Below, piece by piece: positions 54,994 to 63,933 of a DNA stretch of 64,000 bases. Position 1 is the first letter of the stretch, and each line of letters begins with the position of its first letter. Source of the DNA: Pandoraea anhela (GTDB lineage: Bacteria > Pseudomonadota > Gammaproteobacteria > Burkholderiales > Burkholderiaceae). The DNA lies in contig NZ_CABPSB010000019.1 of the NCBI RefSeq assembly GCF_902459655.1, positions 1-64,000 on the forward strand. Direction: 5' to 3'. The translations under genes were made by a program, and so were the position numbers. Below the pieces are notes generated by a model. It had not been told where the DNA came from. It made no database searches and worked only from the letters and a program-made list of their open reading frames with translations.

Positions 54994-56028
54994 ATGGCTC
55001 GCGCGATATGGAAGGGTGCTATCAGCTTCGGTCTGGTCAACGTTCCCGTGACGCTGTTTCCGGCGTCGACGACGCACAAGCTCGATCTGGACTGGCTCGA
55101 CAAACGCACGATGTCGCCCGTCGGTTACAAGCGGGTGAATAAGGAAAACGGCAAGGAAGTGCCGCGCGATCAGATCGTGCACGGATACGAGTACGAGAAG
55201 GGAAACTACGTCGTGCTTAGCGACGACGAGATCCGCGCGGCGAATCCGGCGGCCACGCAGACCGTGGACATTCTGGCGTTCGTCGATGCGACCGAGGTGT
55301 CGTTCATGTACCTCGATACGCCCTATTACCTTGTGCCGGAACGCGGCGGTGCGAAGGCTTACGCGCTGTTGCATGCCGCCCTGATCCGAGCCGGCAAGCT
55401 CGGCATCGCGCGCGTGGTCATGCACACGCGCGCGCATCTGGCAGTGCTCGCACCGGCGGGCGACGCGCTCGTGCTCGATACCCTGCGATGGCAGGACGAA
55501 ATGCGCGATCCGGCCGAGGTCGGGCTCACCAGGGAGAAGCTAGGCAAGCTCGCCGCACCGGGAGATCGCGAACTGGATATGGCGATCCGGCTCATCGACG
55601 AGATGTCGGGGCCGTGGCGTCCCGACGACTATCACGACACGTTTCAGGACGACCTCAAGGCGCTCATCGACCGCAAGATCGCCTCCGGTCAGACCCGCGA
55701 GATCGTACAGATCGACGCAGGTGCGCCGAAGCTCGAGCACAGCGGCAACGTGACCGACCTCATGGCGTTGCTCAGGCAGAGTCTGGGGACCCGGGGCAAG
55801 CGCGAGGCCGTCACCGTCGAGGCGGAAGCTGTCGCGGGCAAGGCCGCCAGGCCCGGGGCGAAAGCAAGCGACAAGGGCAAGGGCGAGGGCAAGACGGCGA
55901 CGGTGAGGAAGACAAAGAAGGCGTCTGAGGTGTCAAAGGCATCTAAGGGATCTAAGGCGACCGTCGGAAAGACGGCGAAGACGCCCCCCAAGCGCGCCAC
56001 GTCTACCAAATCTTCCAAAGCCCGGTGA
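54994..56028 (+). CDS. ku: Ku protein (bacterial non-homologous end joining)
   Basis: 344 residues from M-A-R-A-I-W-K-G-A-I-S-F-G-L-V, chosen because GGGAG lies 5 bases upstream. A GTG at 54973 and ATG at 54982 would add residues but lack this spacing. The Ku core fills residues 1-260 (E-R-G-G-A-K-A-Y-A-L-L, then D-E-M-S-G-P-W). A Lys/Ala/Ser-rich basic tail (about 265-344) probably binds DNA. It caps broken DNA ends and recruits LigD, whose gene overlaps its stop (GTGA). Confidence 0.97.
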   Translation: MARAIWKGAISFGLVNVPVTLFPASTTHKLDLDWLDKRTMSPVGYKRVNKENGKEVPRDQIVHGYEYEKGNYVVLSDDEIRAANPAATQTVDILAFVDATEVSFMYLDTPYYLVPERGGAKAYALLHAALIRAGKLGIARVVMHTRAHLAVLAPAGDALVLDTLRWQDEMRDPAEVGLTREKLGKLAAPGDRELDMAIRLIDEMSGPWRPDDYHDTFQDDLKALIDRKIASGQTREIVQIDAGAPKLEHSGNVTDLMALLRQSLGTRGKREAVTVEAEAVAGKAARPGAKASDKGKGEGKTATVRKTKKASEVSKASKGSKATVGKTAKTPPKRATSTKSSKAR

Positions 56029-56036
56029 GCGCGACC

Positions 56037-58682
56037 ATGCCCAGACGTGCCACTCCCGCCGCGGCGTCAGCGAAGACAACGACACAGGCGAAGACACAGG
56101 CGAAGACGAAATGCGGCAAAGCCGCCGATCCTCTGGCCGCCTACGACGCGAAACGCAACTTCTCCGCCACCCCGGAGCCTCGCGGCAAACGCACAGCGCA
56201 CGCAAAAAGGTTGCCGAAAGCGTCGCCGAAGGGGTCGCCGAAAGCGTTGCGTTACGTCATTCAGCGCCACGACGCGAGTCATTTGCACTACGACTTGCGC
56301 CTCGAACTCGATGGCGCGTTGCGGTCGTGGGCGCTGCCGAAGCAGCCGAGCCCGGACGTCAGTCGCCCGCGTCTGGCCGTGCAGGTCGAAGATCATCCGC
56401 TCGCTTACGCCGACTTCGAAGGCGACATCCCGGCGGGCAATTACGGTGCCGGTCACGTCGATATCTGGGACACCGGCACATGGACGCCGGACGGCAACGC
56501 AACACGCGATTATGCGAACGGCAAACTGTCCTTCACATTGCATGGGGAACGTCTGAACGGCCACTGGACGCTCGTGCGCACCGACAAGCCGGCGCGCCAA
56601 CCGCAGTGGCTGCTGATGCATCGGCGTAGCGGGCAGGCGGTGCGTGAGCCTGCCAAACCCGCAAAGCACCCGACGGCGGCTCGCCGGTCGTCGATGACAC
56701 CGCCTGACGAGATGCGTCCGATGCTCGCAACGCTCATTGACGTCGCGCCGTCATCCGAGGGATGGCACGCAGAGATGAAACTGGACGGCTACCGCGTACT
56801 CATTCGCATTGCCGGCGACGACGTACGAGTCTTCACGCGCTCGGGACAAGACTGGACGCATCGCTTTGCACCGACGGTCAACGCATTGCACGCCCTCAGA
56901 AAACGCGGCTTGCCCAATGCCTGGCTCGACGGCGAGGCCGTTGTCATGAACGAACACGGCTTGCCGGACTTTCAGGCGCTGCAACGGGCGTTCGACGAAA
57001 ACGCGCAAAGCGATATCGTCACTTACGTCTTCGATCTGCCGTGGTGCAACGCACAGGACTTGCGCGACACGCCGTTGCGCGAGCGTCAGGCGATGCTGAG
57101 CGCCATTTTCGACGCGAGCGGCATGCATGCTCAAGCCGACGCGCAAACGTCCGCCGTGCGAATCCTGCACCCTGTAACGGGCGATCTTGCATCGCTCTGG
57201 CGCAGCGCGTGTGAGGCGGGTCTCGAGGGCATCATCGTCAAGCGCGACGATTCGACCTATGTCGGCGGGCGAAGCGACGCGTGGCGCAAGCTCAAATGTT
57301 CACAACGTCAGGAGTTCGTGGTGCTGGGGTTCACCGAGCCTGCGGGTGCAAGACAGGGCTTCGGCGCACTGCTGCTCGGCTATTACGACGACGACGGCAA
57401 GACGTTGCGATACGCGGGAAAGGTCGGCACCGGCTTCGATACCGGTGCATTGCTACGCATACGCAAGCAACTCAACGCCATCGAGACGAGCGATCCGCCG
57501 CTGTCGCCCGCACCGCGCCCTGGCGGCGCGGCCCGTGTGCACTGGCTGCGTCCCACGCAGGTCGCCGAAGTCCGCTTCGCCGAGTGGACGCGCGACGCCC
57601 ACGTGCGGCACGCAGCGTTCATCGCCATGCGAGCCGATAAGCCGGCGAAGGACGTTCGCCGGGAAACCCGCCGCGACGGATCCGTCGACACGACTAAGGA
57701 GATATGTGCCATGCCGAAAACCGCGCAACGGACCGCCCCGGGTTTGCCCGCAACACCCACCACGCCCACCATGCCCATAAAAATTACCCACGGCGAGCGA
57801 GTGACGGACACGCATTCGGGCGTGACCAAGCGCGAGCTTGCCGAGTACTACAACGCCGTGAGCCCTTGGATGCTGCCGCATCTCGCCGATCGCCCGGTGG
57901 CGGTCTTGCGCGCACCGGAAGGCATTGGCGGTGAGATGTTCTTCCAGAAGCATGCGGCGAAGACGATCACCGGTGTGCGTATCCTGCCCCCGTCGCTCGA
58001 TCCGGATCATGCGCCGTTGATGCAGATCGACGACGCCAAGGCACTCGTCGGCGCGACACAAATGGGGACGGTGGAATTCCATACGTGGAATGCGCGCAGC
58101 GATCTGATCGAGCGGCCGGACCGCGTGATCTTCGATCTGGACCCGGGCAATGGCGTGACGTTCGCGCAGGTCGTGGAAGGCGCATTGCTGATTCGTGAAT
58201 TGCTCGATGCGCTCGGCCTGGCGGCGTTCGTGAAGACCAGCGGCGGTAAGGGATTGCACGTGGTGACGCCGTTGGCACGACGCCACGCATGGGAGATGGC
58301 GAAGGGTTTCGCGCAAGCCGTGGCGACCCACATGGCGCGCGTGTTCCCGGACCGATTCACCGCGACCATGGGGCCAAAGCACCGCGTGGGCAAATGCTTC
58401 ATCGACTATCTGCGCAATTACCGGGGCGCAACGACTGTTTGCGCCTATTCCGCCCGCGCGCGCGAAGGCATGGCCGTTTCGATGCCATTGCGATGGGAGG
58501 AATTGTCCGATTTGCCGGGCGCCGACGCATGGAACGTGCGCAACGCCATCGATCGCCTCAAAGGGCTCGGAGCGCTCGGAGCGCTTGAACAAGACCCGTG
58601 GGCAGACTATGAAAAGGCCTCCCAACAGCGGGTGACAAAGGCGATGCTGGAACGATTGGGCGACGCCGCGCGCCATTCATAA
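56037..58682 (+). CDS. ligD: ATP-dependent DNA ligase D (multidomain)
   Basis: 881 residues from ATG 56037; GTG 56025, overlapping the Ku stop, would add 4. Domain order: 3'-phosphoesterase (about 70-195; H-L-H-Y-D-L-R-L-E-L-D-G), ATP-dependent ligase (about 225-530; K-L-D-G-Y-R with the AMP-accepting Lys near 247), and primase-polymerase (about 580-870; F-D-L-D-P-G-N-G). It cleans, fills and seals breaks held by Ku. The phosphoesterase-ligase-polymerase order is common in Proteobacteria. A Lys/Thr/Ala-rich N-terminal tail (1-40) is low-complexity. Confidence 0.97.
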   Translation: MPRRATPAAASAKTTTQAKTQAKTKCGKAADPLAAYDAKRNFSATPEPRGKRTAHAKRLPKASPKGSPKALRYVIQRHDASHLHYDLRLELDGALRSWALPKQPSPDVSRPRLAVQVEDHPLAYADFEGDIPAGNYGAGHVDIWDTGTWTPDGNATRDYANGKLSFTLHGERLNGHWTLVRTDKPARQPQWLLMHRRSGQAVREPAKPAKHPTAARRSSMTPPDEMRPMLATLIDVAPSSEGWHAEMKLDGYRVLIRIAGDDVRVFTRSGQDWTHRFAPTVNALHALRKRGLPNAWLDGEAVVMNEHGLPDFQALQRAFDENAQSDIVTYVFDLPWCNAQDLRDTPLRERQAMLSAIFDASGMHAQADAQTSAVRILHPVTGDLASLWRSACEAGLEGIIVKRDDSTYVGGRSDAWRKLKCSQRQEFVVLGFTEPAGARQGFGALLLGYYDDDGKTLRYAGKVGTGFDTGALLRIRKQLNAIETSDPPLSPAPRPGGAARVHWLRPTQVAEVRFAEWTRDAHVRHAAFIAMRADKPAKDVRRETRRDGSVDTTKEICAMPKTAQRTAPGLPATPTTPTMPIKITHGERVTDTHSGVTKRELAEYYNAVSPWMLPHLADRPVAVLRAPEGIGGEMFFQKHAAKTITGVRILPPSLDPDHAPLMQIDDAKALVGATQMGTVEFHTWNARSDLIERPDRVIFDLDPGNGVTFAQVVEGALLIRELLDALGLAAFVKTSGGKGLHVVTPLARRHAWEMAKGFAQAVATHMARVFPDRFTATMGPKHRVGKCFIDYLRNYRGATTVCAYSARAREGMAVSMPLRWEELSDLPGADAWNVRNAIDRLKGLGALGALEQDPWADYEKASQQRVTKAMLERLGDAARHS

Positions 58683-58722
58683 GCCCGGTGCGGCCCGGGA
58701 ACCCGCACATCGATACCACGCG

Positions 58723-59697
58723 CTACGCCCTCGTCACCCCCGCGTCTCCCTCCTGTCGCCACCGCCGTTTATCCCGCAAAGGCGCCTCGCCGAAGACACG
58801 GGCGTATTCCCTGCTGAATTGCGATGCGCTCTCGTAACCCACCGCCTGCGCCGCTGCTGCGACCGCGATATCCGCGACGAAAATCAGGCGGCGTGCTTCC
58901 TGCAATCGCAACTGCTTCTGATACTGCAACGGGCTCATCGCCGTCACCAGTTTGAAGTGGTGATGCAGCGACGACACGCTCATATGCACTTCCTGCGCCA
59001 ACGATTCCACCCGTAACGGCTGGGCATAGTGATCGCGCAGCCAACGCACCGCATGCGCGATACGGTTCATCTGGCTGTCCTGCAACGCCATCTGGCGTAA
59101 CAACACGCCTTGCCCGTTCATCAGCAGTCGATAAATGATCTCGCGCTTGATCATCGGCGCGAGAATCGGAATGTCACGTGGCGTCTCCAGCAATCGCAAC
59201 AGGCGCAGCACCGCGTCGAGCAACGCCGCATCCAGTCGGTTGACGTACAGCCCCCGGCCACATGGCGCCGGGGCAGGTGGCGGCAGATGCTCGTCGCCAA
59301 TCAGCGAGGTTATGTCGTCCGCCACCAGATTGAGTCGCATGCCGAGATACGGCGAGTGTTCGCTCGCGCCCGACACCTGCGCCACCACCGGCAAATGCAC
59401 CGACGACACGAGATAGTGCATCGGATCGTAGGCGTAATGCGCCTCGCCGATCTGCAAGCGCTTGCCGCCCTGCGCAATCACCGCGAACGCGGGCTGCTGC
59501 AACGCCGGATGCGGGCCGCCAGGATGCAACACGCGATGCACGAGCAAGCCCTCGACCGCCGTGGGCGATGTGCCCTCCAGACCGTGCGTGGCCCGTTCGA
59601 GCAGTTGCACCAGTTCGGCGCGCGCCGCAGGCGACGGGTCATCCGAGAACACATGGGGTGGCGGCGCCTCACGCGGCGATGTTTTGACGAGATGCAT
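58723..59697 (-). CDS. AraC family transcriptional regulator (AraC_N type)
   Basis: 324 residues from ATG 59697. The N-terminal sensor resembles AraC_N (L-L-V-H-R-V-L-H-P-G-G-P). The C-terminal domain has V-E-S-L-A-Q-E-V-H-M-S-V-S-S-L-H-H-H-F and Q-A-V-G-Y-E-S-A-S-Q-F-S-R-E-Y. It is divergent from an aldo/keto reductase (256 bases), a frequent pairing in which it activates the reductase gene in response to a carbonyl or sugar ligand. Confidence 0.92.
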   Translation of the reverse strand: MHLVKTSPREAPPPHVFSDDPSPAARAELVQLLERATHGLEGTSPTAVEGLLVHRVLHPGGPHPALQQPAFAVIAQGGKRLQIGEAHYAYDPMHYLVSSVHLPVVAQVSGASEHSPYLGMRLNLVADDITSLIGDEHLPPPAPAPCGRGLYVNRLDAALLDAVLRLLRLLETPRDIPILAPMIKREIIYRLLMNGQGVLLRQMALQDSQMNRIAHAVRWLRDHYAQPLRVESLAQEVHMSVSSLHHHFKLVTAMSPLQYQKQLRLQEARRLIFVADIAVAAAAQAVGYESASQFSREYARVFGEAPLRDKRRWRQEGDAGVTRA

Positions 59698-59953
59698 GAC
59701 GGTATCCTCGATCCGAACCGGGTTCCGACGCCGCGTCGCGGCATCCCCGGTCTCCGTGTACGACAGCATACGCCCGCCACAAAGCATTGCCTGATTCTCC
59801 GACATCGGATTGACAGGATCAGGCAGGAAATGTGCAGGAACAGGTACTGCTTGCCTGATGCTGCGCGACGCATAATGCCTCCCATCCCGTGCATGCCGTC
59901 GCCTCCCCCTGACGGCCCCATGCGACGGGCGGCAATTTCTACGGAGCAACGCC

Positions 59954-61003
59954 ATGCGACAACGCAAACTTGGCAATACCGGCCTCTTCGTCTCGGAACT
60001 GTGTCTCGGCACGATGACCTTCGGCGGACAGGGCGACATGTGGAGCAAGATCGGCCAATTGCAGCAGAACGATGTCGACACACTCGTCGGCCGCGCGCTC
60101 GACGCGGGGATCAACTTCATCGACACCGCAGACGTCTATTCGGAAGGTCAGTCGGAGATGCTCACCGGTCAGGCGCTGCGCAACCTCAAGGTGCCGCGCG
60201 ACAGCGTGGTGGTCGCAACGAAGGTCTTCGGCGTCACCGGCGCGCAGTCCAGCAACTCGCGCGGCCTGTCGCGCTATCACATCATGGACGGCGTCAAAGC
60301 CAGCCTCAAACGCCTGCAACTCGATCACATCGATCTGTATCAGGTGCACGGCTTCGACCCGGTCACGCCGATCGAAGAGACGCTCGGCGCACTCGACACG
60401 CTGGTGCGCCAGGGCCATGTGCGATATGTCGGCGTCTCGAACTGGGCGGCGTGGCAAATCGCCAAGGCACAGGGCATTGCGGCGCGCCTGAATCTCGCCG
60501 GCTTCGCCTCGCTTCAGGCGTACTACACCGTTGCGGGACGCGATCTCGAACGCGAGATCGTGCCGATGCTGCGCAGCGAGAACATCGGTCTGATGGTGTG
60601 GAGCCCGCTCGCGGGCGGCCTGCTCTCCGGCAAGTATACGCGTGAAGGTCAGGCCGAAGCGGGCGCGCGCCGTCAGCGCTTCGACTTCCCGCCGGTCAAT
60701 GTGGAGCGCGCCTATGACGTGATCGACGTGATGCGCGGCATCGCGGCAGAAAAGGGCGTGTCCGTGGCGCAGATCGCGCTCGCCTGGTTGCTGGCGCAGC
60801 CGGTCGTCTCGACGGTCATCATCGGGGCCAAGCGCGCCGACCAGCTCGACGACAACATCGCGGCAACGCGTGTCACGCTGAGCGAGCGGGAATTGACGAC
60901 GATCGATGCCGTCAGCGCGCTGCCGAGCGAGTATCCGGGCTGGATGCTCTCGCGTCAGGGCGACCCGCGTCGCGCACAACTCGCCGAAGCGGGTCTGCTG
61001 TAA
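59954..61003 (+). CDS. aldo/keto reductase (large type)
   Basis: 349 residues. F-I-D-T-A-D-V-Y, V-V-A-T-K-V-F, Y-Q-V-H-G and V-S-N-W-A-A-W are aldo/keto catalytic and binding motifs. I-I-G-A-K-R-A-D-Q-L near the end is the cofactor site. Start ATG with GGAG upstream. Probably controlled by the divergent AraC. A perfect hairpin follows its stop. Confidence 0.93.
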   Translation: MRQRKLGNTGLFVSELCLGTMTFGGQGDMWSKIGQLQQNDVDTLVGRALDAGINFIDTADVYSEGQSEMLTGQALRNLKVPRDSVVVATKVFGVTGAQSSNSRGLSRYHIMDGVKASLKRLQLDHIDLYQVHGFDPVTPIEETLGALDTLVRQGHVRYVGVSNWAAWQIAKAQGIAARLNLAGFASLQAYYTVAGRDLEREIVPMLRSENIGLMVWSPLAGGLLSGKYTREGQAEAGARRQRFDFPPVNVERAYDVIDVMRGIAAEKGVSVAQIALAWLLAQPVVSTVIIGAKRADQLDDNIAATRVTLSERELTTIDAVSALPSEYPGWMLSRQGDPRRAQLAEAGLL

Positions 61004-61024
61004 CCCACGTCATCGATTCAACGC

Positions 61025-61058
61025 AAGACGGCGCACCGACACCAAGGTGCGCTGTCTT
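61025..61058 (+). terminator. hairpin downstream of the aldo/keto reductase
   Basis: AAGACGGCGCACC (61025-61037) pairs with GGTGCGCTGTCTT (61046-61058) over 13 positions with one G-U pair and an 8-base loop. TTCGTT follows, a weak U-tract. Good candidate for a terminator shared with the LysR remnant on the other strand. Confidence 0.55.
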
Positions 61059-61094
61059 CGTTGGCGCGGGTCGATGCGCGCCATGACGTAAGAC

Positions 61095-61253
61095 GCCGCC
61101 AGTACGCGATACGGACTCGTGCGGTCCATCGCGAAGCCGATCGGCCGCCGACTGCGTGAGATTCAGTTCCTCTGCCGTGACGGTCGTGCTGCACGTGCGC
61201 AGCGGCGATTCGAACACGAGCAACAGATTCAGATCGAGCGAGCGTAAGTTCAT
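61095..61253 (-). pseudogene. truncated LysR regulator remnant
   Basis: A minus-strand frame begins MNLRSLDLNLLLVFES, then has E-E-L-N-L-T-Q-S-A, which is a recognisable LysR N-terminus. The recognition helix is broken (S-A-A-D-R-L-R-D instead of V-S-x-x-L-R-R-L-R), and after about 53 residues no LysR similarity remains. The C-terminal effector domain is missing. It is probably a decayed gene, next to the intact LysR at 61351-62283. Confidence 0.65.
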
Positions 61254-61350
61254 CCCCAGCCGTGCAGTTCTGCCAAATGCGTCCCGCATTTTAGGCAACG
61301 ACCTGCGGCGCGCGCGGTGCGGGAAACCCCGCCCATGCGCTGCGCCGCGT

Positions 61351-62283
61351 TCATGCTATGTGCGTGCGCACGTCCGGGCGCGCCGCCGCATGCAGACACG
61401 CGATCACTTCCAGAACCTCGGGCCGCTTCTCGCGCCTGGCCGTCACGACGTGGTATTGCAGCGGGCACGGGACTTCGACGTCCGACAATCGCACCAGACG
61501 ACTGCGCGCGATCCAGTCGCGCGCGAGCGGCGACCGGGCCAGCGCAATGCCCAGCCCTGCCTCGGCGGCCCCGAGCACCACCGTGTAATCTTCGAAGCGC
61601 CGATCGCGCGCTCGCGGTCGCAGCGACACGCCCTGCGCGCCGCACCATGCACGCCAGCCCGTCAGATCGGAGTCGTGCAACAAGGGCATCGCCAGCATCT
61701 CCGACACGCTTGCGCCCGAGTCCTTGCCCTTGCTCGCGTGCCTGAGTTGCTGCGCGATCTCCGGCGACGCGACGGGGTAGAGCGTCTCGCCCAGCAGCGG
61801 CTCCGAATCGACGCTTGCCCAGCCACCGCGACCGTAGCGCAGCGCAATGTCGACCTCGCCCGCACTCACGTCGGCGTTGCGATGCTCGGTCGTCACCTGA
61901 ATGTCGATGAACGGCTGCCCCGCCTCCAGCGATTGCAGCCGCTCCAGCAACCACAGTTTGGCGAAGGACGGCACGACGCTCAGCCGCACCGCCGGCGCTT
62001 TGCGCGCCTGATGCCACTGGTCGGCTGCGGCGTCGATCACGTCGAAGGCATGCTCGATGCGTCCGAGAAATCGCTGACCGTCGCAGGTCAGCCTGACGCC
62101 TCGTCCGTGGCGCTCGAAAAGCGCGCAACCGAGCCAGTTCTCGACCGCACCGACCCGCCGGCTGATGGCGCCGTGCGTGAGACCGGTGGCTTCGGCCGCG
62201 GCGGTAAACGAGCCGTGACGCGCCACGACACAGACGGTTTCCAGATTCGCCAGCGGGGGGCGGGCGCGGGGTTCTGACGTCAT
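61351..62283 (-). CDS. LysR family transcriptional regulator (GcvA-like)
   Basis: 310 residues from Met 62283. The HTH F-T-A-A-A-E-A-T-G-L-T-H-G-A-I-S-R-R-V and the effector-domain segments (S-V-V-P-S-F-A-K-L-W-L-L, D-I-A-L-R-Y-G-R-G) match the GcvA/LysR branch. It is divergent from the YfcF-like GST (200 bases apart) and probably regulates it. Confidence 0.93.
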   Translation of the reverse strand: MTSEPRARPPLANLETVCVVARHGSFTAAAEATGLTHGAISRRVGAVENWLGCALFERHGRGVRLTCDGQRFLGRIEHAFDVIDAAADQWHQARKAPAVRLSVVPSFAKLWLLERLQSLEAGQPFIDIQVTTEHRNADVSAGEVDIALRYGRGGWASVDSEPLLGETLYPVASPEIAQQLRHASKGKDSGASVSEMLAMPLLHDSDLTGWRAWCGAQGVSLRPRARDRRFEDYTVVLGAAEAGLGIALARSPLARDWIARSRLVRLSDVEVPCPLQYHVVTARREKRPEVLEVIACLHAAARPDVRTHIA

Positions 62284-62483
62284 AGGGCGAGGGACATCGA
62301 TGAAAAAAGATGGAAAAAGACAGGAAAAATAGGGGCGGAAGGCGGTAACGCGACGGCGCGTGAGGTGTGAGCAAAGATCACATCTTGCCATCGATTTGTG
62401 CAGTAGCTTATCACCGCGCGTGTGCGGCAAGATAGCCATCTGCGCGTGATTTCGCACCCGCATTTTCCCTACAGGAGTCCATC

Positions 62484-63185
62484 GTGTCAGCCGCCGCCCC
62501 CGCATCGTTCACGCTCTACGTCGACGCACAGTTCACCAGCCCTTACGCACTGTCGGTCTTCGTCACGCTGCGTGAGAAAGGTATTCCGTTCGCGCTGCGC
62601 ACCGTCGATCTCGATCAGGGCGCCCATCACGAAAGCGGCTTCGCCGAGATGTCGATCACGCGCCGCGTGCCCACGCTCGTGCACGGCGATTTCACGTTAT
62701 CCGAATCGTCGGCCATCGATGAGTATCTGGAGGCGATTTCGCCTGACGTTCCGGTGTATCCGTCGGAGGTTCGCGACCGGGCGCGCGCCCGTCAGGTGCA
62801 GGCATGGCTGCGCAGCGATCTGGGGGCTTTGCGCGAGGATCGTTCGACGCAGGTGATCTTCTACGGTCCGTCAGACCGGCCGCTGAGCGACGCCGGTTAC
62901 GCTGCCGCGAGCAAGCTGATCGCCATCGCCCAAAGTCTGCTGCCGGATGGCCGCCTGTCGCTCTTCGACACCTGGTGCATTGCCGACGTCGACCTCGCCG
63001 TCATGATCAATCGTCTGGTGTACAACGACGATGTGGTGCCGCAAGCGCTCGCCGAATATGCCCGCCGTCAGTTTCTGCGCCCGGCGGTGCAGGAATGGAT
63101 GGCGATGCCGCGTCCGCCCTTTGCCACGCAAGCGCTACCGCCGCAGCATGACGGCGCGCAGGCGGCGCAGGGCAACGTCGCCTGA
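62484..63185 (+). CDS. yfcF: glutathione S-transferase, YfcF-like
   Basis: 233 residues. The thioredoxin-like N-terminal domain starts F-T-L-Y-V-D-A-Q-F-T-S-P-Y-A-L, with R-V-P-T-L-V and S-E-S-S-A-I-D-E-Y-L for glutathione binding. YfcF-type enzymes have disulfide-reductase and peroxidase activity and matter under oxidative stress. GTG start with ACAGGAG upstream. The downstream tail is Gln/Ala-rich. Confidence 0.9.
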   Translation: MSAAAPASFTLYVDAQFTSPYALSVFVTLREKGIPFALRTVDLDQGAHHESGFAEMSITRRVPTLVHGDFTLSESSAIDEYLEAISPDVPVYPSEVRDRARARQVQAWLRSDLGALREDRSTQVIFYGPSDRPLSDAGYAAASKLIAIAQSLLPDGRLSLFDTWCIADVDLAVMINRLVYNDDVVPQALAEYARRQFLRPAVQEWMAMPRPPFATQALPPQHDGAQAAQGNVA

Positions 63186-63215
63186 GCGGCGCGCCGCCGC
63201 TTGCGCCCGCTGCCC

Positions 63216-63623
63216 TCAGACCGCGACCATCGTCAATTGCTGGCGATGGATGCGGATGTGGAGCAGGACCAGCAGCCGGTTGGGGCAATCGTCGCGCACG
63301 GCGACTTTGCCCCGTCGGCGGGAATCGCGTGAGCCGCGTGTATCGTTTGCGTCGTTCGTATCACTTGCGTCGGGCGTGGCGTGGAGCGTCGCATGCCGGC
63401 TGGCGAGCGCCGCCTCATAGGCGGCCGACGCCACCGAGCGCGCCGCGAGCACCAGCAACAGCAATGACCCCGCCATGGCGATCCGGAAGTCCCCGGAGGT
63501 GAAGATACGCTCCGGCACGTCGAACACGAGCATGGCGATCACCACGCACGCATCGATGCACACCGCGCCCAGCGAGGCCACAAGCAGGTAGGCGCGCAAC
63601 ATCCGAATCGTCGTCGATTTCAT
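63216..63623 (-). CDS. small two-helix membrane protein of unknown function
   Basis: 135 residues from Met 63623, chosen for GAGAGGAG upstream. Two hydrophobic helices lie at about 8-30 (LRAYLLVASLGAVCIDACVVI) and 48-68. A hydrophilic segment with repeated Asp/Thr/Asn (T-P-D-A-S-D-T-N-D-A-N-D-T) follows. No recognised family. The longer open frame upstream is a shadow. Confidence 0.6.
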   Translation of the reverse strand: MKSTTIRMLRAYLLVASLGAVCIDACVVIAMLVFDVPERIFTSGDFRIAMAGSLLLLVLAARSVASAAYEAALASRHATLHATPDASDTNDANDTRGSRDSRRRGKVAVRDDCPNRLLVLLHIRIHRQQLTMVAV

Positions 63624-63933
63624 CCGTCTCCTCTCCCTTTGCTCCGAACGGTCGGCACGCGGCGCAAGCGTGAGCACCGGCGTCTTTCGGTCCGCCATGG
63701 CGGCGTCGCCGGCCGCGTTCCCGGCATCATCCGCTCCCGATGTTAAATGTCGAGTGCCGCAGTTCTGTGACCGGAAATGTTTTTTTACACTCTTTTTCGT
63801 CTCGTCCGCCGCCCGCCGGGACAGGGTCTCGACAGACGCCCGGCGCCGCAAATCCCGTCCAACCGCGCACATTTCTTGCGAAGATCGGCCAAATTCCAAC
63901 AATTTTCGGCGTGATTAGGGGGAAAAGGCTGCC
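63624..63933. other. 310-base gap before the right-edge gene
   Basis: No supported gene. It has a T-rich stretch (63779-63797) and the probable promoter area of the partial gene at 63934. Confidence 0.4.
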
